64,000 nt of DNA. It comes from Atherinomorus stipes (lineage: Eukaryota; Chordata; Actinopteri; Atheriniformes; Atherinidae). Below are positions 35,801 through 46,533 of this stretch, piece by piece (position 1 is the stretch's first letter; each line of letters opens with the position of its first letter). A program made the translations under genes and the position numbers. The notes below the pieces were generated by a model that saw only the letters and a program-made list of their open reading frames with translations, was not told the DNA's origin and did not search any database. The stretch is from the NCBI GenBank assembly GCA_023101725.1, contig JALJCO010013417.1, positions 97,001-161,000 of the forward strand. Direction: 5' to 3'.

Positions 35801-38800
35801 AGGTAATATTGTTTCTGTGGAGGTAATATCGTTTCTGTGGAGGTAATATTGTTTCTGAGGAGGTAATATTGTTTCTGAGGAGGTAATATTGTTTCTGAGG
35901 AGGTAATATTGTTTCTGAGGAGATAATATTGTTTCTGAGGAGGTAATATTGTTTCTGTGGAGGTAATATTGTTTCTGAGGAGGTAATATTGTTTCTGTGG
36001 AGGTAATATTGTTTCTGAGGAGGTAATATCGTTTCTGTGGAGGTAATATTGTTTCTGTGGAGGTAATATTGTTTCTGAGGAGGTAATATTGTTTCTGAGG
36101 AGGTAATATTGTTTCTGTGGAGGTAATATTGTTTCTGTGGAGGTAATATTGTTTCTGTGGAGGTAATATTGTTTCTGTGGAGGTAAAATTGTTTCTGAGG
36201 AGGTAATATTGTTTCTGTGGAGGTAATATCGTTTCTGTGGAGGTAATATTGTTTCTGAGGAGGTAATATTGTTTCTGAGGAGGTAATATTGTTTCTGTGG
36301 AGGTAATATTGTTTCTGAGGAGGTAATATTGTTTCTGTGGAGGTAATATTGTTTCTGAGGAGGTAATATCGTTTCTGTGGAGGTAATATTGTTTCTGAGG
36401 AGGTAATATTGTTTCTGAGGAGGTAATATCGTTTCTGTGGAGGTAATATTGTTTCTGAGGAGGTAATATTGTTTCTGTGGAGGTAATATTGTTTCTGTGG
36501 AGGTAATATTGTTTCTGTGGAGGTAATATTGTTTCTGAGGAGGTAATATTGTTTCTGTGGAGGTAATATTGTTTCTGAGGAGGTAATATCGTTTCTGTGG
36601 AGGTAATATTGTTTCTGAGGAGGTAATATTGTTTCTGTGGAGGTAATATTGTTTCTGAGGAGGTAATATTGTTTCTGAGGAGGTAATATTGTTTCTGTGG
36701 AGGTAATATTGTTTCTGTGGAGATAATATTGTTTCTGAGGAGGTAATATCGTTTCTGTGGAGGTAATATTGTTTCTGTGGAGGTAATATTGTTTCTGTGG
36801 AGGTAATATTGTTTCTGAGGAGGTAATATTGTTTCTGAGGAGGTAATATTGTTTCTGAGGAGGTAATATTGTTTCTGAGGAGGTAATATTGTTTCTGTGG
36901 AGGTAATATCGTTTCTGAGGAGGTAATATTGTTTCTGTGGAGGTAATATTGTTTCTGTGGAGGTAATATCGTTTCTGTGGAGGTAATATCGTTTCTGAGG
37001 AGGTAATATTGTTTCTGTGGAGGTAATATTGTTTCTGTGGAGGTAATATCGTTTCTGTGGAGGTAATATCGTTTCTGTGGAGGTAATATTGTTTCTGAGG
37101 AGGTAATATTGTTTCTGAGGAGGTAATATCGTTTCTGAGGAGGTAATATTGTTTCTGTGGAGGTAATATTGTTTCTGTGGAGGTAATATTGTTTCTGTGG
37201 AGGTAATATCGTTTCTGTGGAGGTAATATTGTTTCTGAGGAGGTAATATTGTTTCTGAGGAGGTAATATTGTTTCTGTGGAGGTAATATTGTTTCTGAGG
37301 AGGTAATATTGTTTCTGTGGAGGTAATATTGTTTCTGTGGAGGTAATATTGTTTCTGAGGAGGTAATATTGTTTCTGTGGAGGTAATATTGTTTCTGAGG
37401 AGGTAATATTGTTTCTGTGGAGGTAATATTGTTTCTGAGGAGGTAATATTGTTTCTGTGGAGGTAATATCGTTTCTGAGGAGGTAATATTGTTTCTGTGG
37501 AGGTAATATTGTTTCTGTGGAGGTAATATTGTTTCTGTGGAGGTAATATTGTTTCTGTGGAGGTAATATTGTTTCTGTGGAGGTAATATCGTTTCTGTGG
37601 AGGTAATATTGTTTCTGAGGAGGTAATATTGTTTCTGTGGAGGTAATATTGTTTCTGAGGAGGTAATATTGTTTCTGAGGAGGTAATATTGTTTCTGTGG
37701 AGGTAATATTGTTTCTGAGGAGGTAATATTGTTTTTGAGGAGGTAATATTGTTTCTGTGGAGGTAATATTGTTTCTGAGGAGGTAAAATTGTTTCTGTGG
37801 AGGTAATATTGTTTCTGTGGAGGTAATATTGTTTCTGTGGAGGTAATATTGTTTCTGTGGAGGTAATATTGTTTCTGAGGAGGTAATATTGTTTCTGAGG
37901 AGGTAATATTGTTTCTGAGGAGGTAATATTGTTTCTGTGGAGGTAATATTGTTTCTGAGGAGGTAATATTGTTTCTGAGGAGGTAATATTGTTTCTGAGG
38001 AGGTAATATTGTTTCTGTGGAGGTAATATCGTTTCTGAGGAGGTAATATTGTTTCTGAGGAGGTAATATTGTTTCTGAGGAGGTAATATTGTTTCTGAGG
38101 AGGTAATATTGTTTCTGTGGAGGTAATATCGTTTCTGTGGAGGTAATATCGTTTCTGTGGAGGTAATATCGTTTCTGTGGAGGTAATATCGTTTCTGTGG
38201 AGGTAATATCGTTTCTGAGGAGGTAATATTGTTTCTGTGGAGGTAATATTGTTTCTGTGGAGGTAATATTGTTTCTGTGGAGGTAATATTGTTTCTGTGG
38301 AGGTAATATTGTTTCTGTGGAGGTAATATTGTTTCTGTGGAGGTAATATTGTTTCTGTGGAGGTAATATTGTTTCTGTGGAGGTAATATTGTTTCTGTGG
38401 AGGTAATATTGTTTCTGTGGAGGTAATATTGTTTCTGTGGAGGTAATATTGTTTCTGTGGAGGTAATATTGTTTCTGTGGAGGTAATATTGTTTCTGTGG
38501 AGGTAATATCGTTTCTGTGGAGGTAATATTGTTTCTGAGGAGGTAATATTGTTTCTGTGGAGGTAATATTGTTTCTGAGGAGGTAATATTGTTTCTGTGG
38601 AGGTAATATCGTTTCTGAGGAGGTAATATTGTTTCTGTGGAGGTAATATTGTTTCTGTGGAGGTAATATTGTTTCTGTGGAGGTAATATCGTTTCTGTGG
38701 AGGTAATATCGTTTCTGAGGAGGTAATATTGTTTCTGTGGAGGTAATATTGTTTCTGTGGAGGTAATATTGTTTCTGTGGAGGTAATATTGTTTCTGAGG

Positions 38801-41800
38801 AGGTAATATTGTTTCTGTGGAGGTAATATTGTTTCTGAGGAGGTAATATTGTTTCTGTGGAGGTAATATTGTTTCTGTGGAGGTAATATTGTTTCTGTGG
38901 AGGTAATATTGTTTCTGAGGAGGTAATATTGTTTCTGAGGAGGTAATATTGTTTCTGAGGAGGTAATATTGTTTCTGAGGAGGTAATATTGTTTCTGAGG
39001 AGGTAATATTGTTTCTGAGGAGGTAATATTGTTTCTGAGGAGGTAATATTGTTTCTGAGGTAATATCGTTTCTGTGGAGGTAATATTGTTTCTGAGGAGG
39101 TAATATTGTTTCTGAGGAGGTAATATTGTTTCTGTGGAGGTAATATCGTTTCTGTGGAGGTAATATTGTTTCTGAGGAGGTAATATTGTTTCTGTGGAGG
39201 TAATATTGTTTCTGAGGAGGTAATATTGTTTCTGTGGAGGTAATATTGTTTCTGAGGAGATAATATTGTTTCTGTGGAGGTAATATTGTTTCTGAGGAGG
39301 TAATATTGTTTCTGTGGAGGTAATATTGTTTCTGAGGAGGTAATATTGTTTCTGAGGAGGTAATATTGTTTCTGTGGAGGTAATATTGTTTCTGTGGAGG
39401 TAATATTGTTTCTGAGGAGGTAATATCGTTTCTGTGGAGGTAATATTGTTTCTGAGGAGGTAATATCGTTTCTGTGGAGGTAATATTGTTTCTGAGGAGA
39501 TAATATTGTTTCTGAGGAGGTAATATTGTTTCTGTGGAGGTAATATTGTTTCTGAGGAGATAATATTGTTTCTGTGGAGGTAATATTGTTTCTGTGGAGG
39601 TAATATTGTTTCTGAGGAGGTAATATCGTTTCTGAGGAGGTAATATCGTTTCTGTGGAGGTAATATCGTTTCTGTGGAGGTAATATTGTTTCTGAGGAGG
39701 TAATATTGTTTCTGTGGAGGTAATATTGTTTCTGTGGAGGTAATATTGTTTCTGTGGAGGTAATATTGTTTCTGAGGAGGTAATATCGTTTCTGTGGAGG
39801 TAATATCGTTTCTGTGGAGGTAATATTGTTTCTGAGGAGGTAATATTGTTTCTGTGGAGGTAATATCGTTTCTGTGGAGGTAATATTGTTTCTGAGGAGG
39901 TAATATTGTTTCTGTGGAGGTAATATTGTTTCTGTGGAGGTAATATTGTTTCTGAGGAGGTAATATCGTTTCTGTGGAGGTAATATCGTTTCTGTGGAGG
40001 TAATATTGTTTCTGAGGAGGTAATATTGTTTCTGTGGAGGTAATATCGTTTCTGTGGAGGTAATATTGTTTCTGAGGAGGTAATATTGTTTCTGTGGAGG
40101 TAATATCGTTTCTGAGGAGGTAATATCGTTTCTGTGGAGGTAATATCGTTTCTGTGGAGGTAATATTGATTCTGAGGAGGTAATATCGTTTCTGTGGAGG
40201 TAATATCGTTTCTGTGGAGGTAATATCGTTTCTGTGGAGGTAATATTGTTTCTGTGGAGGTAATATTGTTTCTGAGGAGGTAATATTGTTTCTGTGGAGG
40301 TAATATTGTTTCTGAGGAGGTAATATTGTTTCTGTGGAGGTAATATTGTTTCTGTGGAGGTAGTATTGTTTCTGAGGAGGTAAAATTGTTTCTGAGGAGG
40401 TAATATTGTTTCTGTGGAGGTAATATTGTTTCTGTGGAGGTAGTATTGTTTCTGAGGAGGTAAAATTGTTTCTGAGGAGGTAATATCGTTTCTGTGGAGG
40501 TAATATTGTTTCTGTGGAGGTAATATTGTTTCTGAGGAGGTAATATTGTTTCTGTGGAGGTAATATTGTTTCTGTGGAGGTAGTATTGTTTCTGAGGAGG
40601 TAAAATTGTTTCTGAGGAGGTAATATTGTTTCTGAGGAGGTAATATTGTTTCTGTGGAGGTAATATTGTTTCTGAGGAGGTAATATTGTTTCTGAGGAGG
40701 TAATATTGTTTCTGAGGTAATATCGTTTCTGTGGAGGTAATATTGTTTCTGTGGAGGTAATATTGTTTCTGAGGAGGTAATATTGTTTCTGAGGAGGTAA
40801 TATTGTTTCTGAGGAGGTAATATTGTTTCTGTGGAGGTAATATCGTTTCTGTGGAGGTAATATTGTTTCTGTGGAGGTAATATTGTTTCTGAGGAGGTAA
40901 TATTGTTTCTGTGGAGGTAATATCGTTTCTGTGGAGGTAATATTGTTTCTGTGGAGGTAATATTGTTTCTGAGGAGGTAATATTGTTTCTGAGGAGGTAA
41001 TATTGTTTCTGAGGAGGTAATATTGTTTCTGTGGAGGTAATATTGTTTCTGTGGAGGTAATATTGTTTCTGAGGAGATAATATTGTTTCTGTGGAGGTAA
41101 TATTGTTTCTGTGGAGGTAATATTGTTTCTGAGGAGATAATATTGTTTCTGAGGAGATAATATTGTTTCTGTGGAGGTAATATTGTTTCTGTGGAGGTAA
41201 TATTGTTTCTGAGGAGGTAATATTGTTTCTGTGGAGGTAATATTGTTTCTGTGGAGGTAAAATTGTTTCTGAGGAGGTAATATTGTTTCTGAGGAGGTAA
41301 TATTGTTTCTGTGGAGGTAATATTGTTTCTGTGGAGGTAATATTGTTTCTGAGGAGGTAATATTGTTTCTGAGGAGGTAATATTGTTTCTGAGGAGGTAA
41401 TATCGTTTCTGTGGAGGTAATATTGTTTCTGTGGAGGTAATATCGTTTCTGAGGAGGTAATATTGTTTCTGAGGAGGTAATATTGTTTCTGTGGAGGTAA
41501 TATCGTTTCTGAGGAGGTAATATCGTTTCTGTGGAGGTAATATCGTTTCTGTGGAGGTAATATTGTTTCTGAGGAGGTAATATCGTTTCTGTGGAGGTAA
41601 TATCGTTTCTGTGGAGGTAATATCGTTTCTGTGGAGGTAATATTGTTTCTGTGGAGGTAATATTGTTTCTGAGGAGGTAATATTGTTTCTGTGGAGGTAA
41701 TATCGTTTCTGAGGAGGTAATATCGTTTCTGAGGAGGTAATATTGTTTCTGTGGAGGTAATATTGTTTCTGAGGAGGTAATATCGTTTCTGTGGAGGTAA

Positions 41801-44800
41801 TATCGTTTCTGTGGAGGTAATATTGATTCTGAGGAGGTAATATTGTTTCTGAGGAGGTAATATCGTTTCTGTGGAGGTAATATCGTTTCTGAGGAGGTAA
41901 TATCGTTTCTGTGGAGGTAATATCGTTTCTGTGGAGGTAATATCGTTTCTGTGGAGGTAATATTGTTTCTGTGGAGGTAATATTGTTTCTGAGGAGGTAA
42001 TATTGTTTCTGTGGAGGTAATATTGTTTCTGTGGAGGTAATATTGTTTCTGAGGAGGTAATATTGTTTCTGTGGAGGTAATATTGTTTCTGTGGAGGTAA
42101 TATTGTTTCTGAGGAGGTAATATTGTTTCTGAGGAGGTAATATCGTTTCTGTGGAGGTAATATTGTTTCTGAGGAGGTAATATTGTTTCTGTGGAGGTAA
42201 TATTGTTTCTGTGGAGGTAATATTGTTTCTGTGGAGGTAATATTGTTTCTGTGGAGGTAATATTGTTTCTGTGGAGGTAATATCGTTTCTGTGGAGGTAA
42301 TATTGTTTCTGAGGAGGTAATATTGTTTCTGTGGAGGTAATATTGTTTCTGTGGAGGTAATATTGTTTCTGAGGAGGTAATATTGTTTCTGAGGAGGTAA
42401 TATTGTTTCTGTGGAGGTAATATTGTTTCTGTGGAGGTAATATTGTTTCTGTGGAGGTAATATTGTTTCTGTGGAGGTAATATTGTTTCTGTGGAGGTAA
42501 TATTGTTTCTGTGGAGGTAATATTGTTTCTGTGGAGGTAATATTGTTTCTGTGGAGGTAATATTGTTTCTGTGGAGGTAATATTGTTTCTGTGGAGGTAA
42601 TATTGTTTCTGAGGAGGTAATATTGTTTCTGTGGAGGTAATATTGTTTCTGTGGAGGTAATATTGTTTCTGAGGAGGTAATATTGTTTCTGAGGAGGTAA
42701 TATTGTTTCTGTGGAGATAATATTGTTTCTGTGGAGGTAATATTGTTTCTGAGGAGGTAATATTGTTTCTGTGGAGGTAATATCGTTTCTGTGGAGGTAA
42801 TATTGTTTCTGTGGAGGTAATATTGTTTCTGAGGAGGTAATATTGTTTCTGTGGAGGTAATATTGTTTCTGTGGAGGTAATATTGTTTCTGTGGAGGTAA
42901 TATCGTTTCTGTGGAGGTAATATTGTTTCTGTGGAGGTAATATTGTTTCTGTGGAGGTAATATCGTTTCTGAGGAGGTAATATTGTTTCTGAGGAGGTAA
43001 TATTGTTTCTGAGGAGGTAATATTGTTTCTGAGGAGGTAATATTGTTTCTGAGGAGGTAATATTGTTTCTGAGGAGGTAATATTGTTTCTGTGGAGGTAA
43101 TATCGTTTCTGTGGAGGTAATATTGTTTCTGAGGAGGTAATATTGTTTCTGTGGAGGTAATATTGTTTCTGTGGAGGTAATATTGTTTCTGTGGAGGTAA
43201 TATTGTTTCTGTGGAGGTAATATTGTTTCTGTGGAGGTAATATTGTTTCTGAGGAGGTAATATCGTTTCTGTGGAGGTAATATTGTTTCTGTGGAGGTAA
43301 TATTGTTTCTGTGGAGGTAATATTGTTTCTGTGGAGGTAATATTGTTTCTGTGGAGGTAATATTGTTTCTGAGGAGGTAATATTGTTTCTGTGGAGGTAA
43401 TATTGTTTCTGAGGAGGTAATATTGTTTCTGTGGAGGTAATATTGTTTCTGAGGAGGTAATATTGTTTCTGTGGAGGTAATATCGTTTCTGTGGAGGTAA
43501 TATTGTTTCTGAGGAGGTAATATTGTTTCTGTGGAGGTAATATTGTTTCTGTGGAGGTAATATTGTTTCTGAGGAGGTAATATTGTTTCTGTGGAGGTAA
43601 TATTGTTTCTGAGGAGATAATATCGTTTCTGTGGAGGTAATATTGTTTCTGAGGAGGTAATATCGTTTCTGTGGAGGTAATATTGTTTCTGAGGAGGTAA
43701 TATTGTTTCTGTGGAGGTAATATTGTTTCTGTGGAGGTAATATCGTTTCTGTGGAGGTAATATTGTTTCTGTGGAGGTAATATTGTTTCTGTGGAGGTAA
43801 TATTGTTTCTGTGGAGGTAATATTGTTTCTGTGGAGGTAATATTGTTTCTGTGGATGTAATATTGTTTCTGTGGATGTAATATTGTTTCTGAGGAGGTAA
43901 TATTGTTTCTGTGGAGGTAATATTGTTTCTGAGGAGATAATATCGTTTCTGTGGAGGTAATATTGTTTCTGAGGAGATAATATCGTTTCTGTGGAGGTAA
44001 TATTGTTTCTGAGGAGGTAATATTGTTTCTGTGGAGGTAATATTGTTTCTGAGGAGATAATATTGTTTCTGTGGAGGTAATATTGTTTCTGAGGAGATAA
44101 TATTGTTTCTGTGGAGATAATATTGTTTCTGAGGAGGTAATATTGTTTCTGTGGAGGTAATATTGTTTCTGAGGAGGTAATATTGTTTCTGTGGAGGTAA
44201 TATTGTTTCTGAGGAGGTTATATCGTTTCTGTGGAGGTAATATTGTTTCTGAGGAGGTAATATTGTTTCTGTGGAGGTTATATTGTTTCTGAGGAGGTAA
44301 TATTGTTTCTGTGGAGGTAATATCGTTTCTGTGGAGATAATATTGTTTCTGTGGAGGTAATATTGTTTCTGTGGAGGTAATATTGTTTCTGAGGAGGTAA
44401 TATTGTTTCTGTGGAGGTAATATTGTTTCTGAGGAGGTAATATTGTTTCTGTGGAGGTAATATTGTTTCTGAGGAGATAATATTGTTTCTGTGGAGGTAA
44501 TATTGTTTCTGAGGAGATAATATCGTTTCTGAGGAGGTAATATTGTTTCTGAGGAGGTAATATTGTTTCTGAGGAGGTAATATTGTTTCTGAGGAGGTAA
44601 TATTGTTTCTGTGGAGGTAATATCGTTTCTGTGGAGGTAATATTGTTTCTGAGGAGGTAATATTGTTTCTGTGGATGTAATATTGTTTCTGTGGAGGTAA
44701 TATTGTTTCTGAGGAGGTAATATTGTTTCTGAGGAGGTAATATCGTTTCTGTGGAGGTAATATTGTTTCTGTGGAGGTAATATCGTTTCTGAGGAGGTAA

Positions 44801-46165
44801 TATTGTTTCTGAGGAGGTAATATCGTTTCTGTGGAGGTAATATTGTTTCTGTGGAGGTAATATCGTTTCTGTGGAGGTAATATTGTTTCTGAGGAGGTAA
44901 TATTGTTTCTGAGGAGGTAATATTGTTTCTGAGGAGGTAATATTGTTTCTGTGGAGGTAATATTGTTTCTGAGGAGGTAATATTGTTTCTGAGGAGGTAA
45001 TATTGTTTCTGTGGAGGTAATATTGTTTCTGAGGAGGTAATATTGTTTCTGTGGAGGTAAAATTGTTTCTGAGGAGGTAATATTGTTTCTGAGGAGGTAA
45101 TATTGTTTCTGTGGAGGTAATATCGTTTCTGAGGAGGTAATATTGTTTCTGAGGAGGTAATATTGTTTCTGTGGAGGTAATATTGTTTCTGTGGAGGTAA
45201 TATTGTTTCTGAGGAGGTAATATTGTTTCTGAGGAGGTAATATTGTTTCTGTGGAGGTAATATCGTTTCTGAGGAGGTAATATTGTTTCTGAGGAGGTAA
45301 TATTGTTTCTGTGGAGGTAATATCGTTTCTGAGGAGGTAATATCGTTTCTGTGGAGGTAATATCGTTTCTGTGGAGGTAATATTGTTTCTGAGGAGGTAA
45401 TATCGTTTCTGTGGAGGTAATATCGTTTCTGTGGAGGTAATATCGTTTCTGTGGAGGTAATATTGTTTCTGTGGAGGTAATATTGTTTCTGAGGAGGTAA
45501 TATTGTTTCTGTGGAGGTAATATTGTTTCTGAGGAGGTAATATTGTTTCTGAGGAGATAATATTGTTTCTGTGGAGGTAATATTGTTTCTGTGGAGATAA
45601 TATTGTTTCTGAGGAGGTAATATTGTTTCTGAGGAGATAATATCGTTTCTGTGGAGGTAATATTGTTTCTGTGGAGGTAATATTGTTTCTGTGGAGATAA
45701 TATTGTTTCTGAGGAGGTAATATTGTTTCTGTGGAGGTAATATTGTTTCTGTGGAGGTAATATCGTTTCTGAGGAGGTAATATTGTTTCTGTGGAGGTAA
45801 TATTGTTTCTGAGGAGGTAATATTGTTTCTGAGGAGGTAATATTGTTTCTGAGGAGGTAATATCGTTTCTGAGGAGGTAATATTGTTTCTGAGGAGGTAA
45901 TATTGTTTCTGAGGAGGTAATATTGTTTCTGTGGAGGTAATATTGTTTCTGAGGAGGTAATATTGTTTCTGTGGAGGTAATATTGTTTCTGTGGAGGTAA
46001 TATTGTTTCTGAGGAGGTAATATCGTTTCTGAGGAGGTAATATTGTTTCTGAGGAGGTAATATTGTTTCTGAGGAGGTAATATTGTTTCTGTGGAGGTAA
46101 TATTGTTTCTGAGGAGGTAATATTGTTTCTGTGGAGGTAATATTGTTTCTGTGGAGGTAATATTG
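32806..46165. repeat. 20-bp satellite, right block (about 668 units)
   Basis: The same 20-mer resumes in the broken unit right after the hAT-like element. Twenty-one-base TTTCATGTGG units occur only at 34.39-35.16 kb. Short units TTTCTGAGGTAATATCG recur at about 35373, 39053 and 40712. The rare TAATATTGATTCTGAGG recurs at about 40161 and 41821. Extended identical strings of variants recur at kilobase distances. The array ends at TAATATTG followed by GCTCCTGGTC at 46165. Confidence 0.98.
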
Positions 46166-46510
46166 GCTCCTGGTCGTCTCCAGCTGAACGCTTCTAATGG
46201 CTGGGTTCAGTCTCCGCTAATTTGCTTGTTCACTCCGCGTCACGGCGCCGCCCTGGTGGTGGCTGTTTATAAGGAAGGAGGTGCGTGTGCGCGTCCACGT
46301 ACATGGACGTACATGCATGCGCGGCCGGACCGGGGATGTAAACACTGAGCTGGAGATCAACACAGGGAGGCGCTGTGTGACGTCATGCCATATTCCAGAT
46401 GAAAATACATGTCTAGTTCTGTACATAAAGATTTTTTAATTTCTTAAATGTGAAAATAATGACTTTTCACTCATTGCTCCTTTAACAAGGGAAACCTGGT
46501 TAAACCTCTA
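46166..46510. other. Satellite/retrotransposon linker, SINE-like, no gene
   Basis: Contains a near-palindromic CACGTACATGGACGTACATG segment (about 46297-46316). The run GACTTTTCACTCATTGCTCC then TTTAAC at 46461-46486 resembles the end of a common fish repeat. The gypsy element begins abruptly after it. No coding sequence. Confidence 0.5.
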
Positions 46511-46533
46511 TTATACCTAAGCAGACATGGCTT

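Noticed and set aside
22128..46165. CRISPR-like array
   Set aside because: There are no spacers; the 20-mers are contiguous, and the setting is a eukaryotic genome.
22128..46165. GGAGG as a ribosome-binding site before minus- or plus-strand frames
   Set aside because: It is part of every satellite unit and the DNA is eukaryotic.
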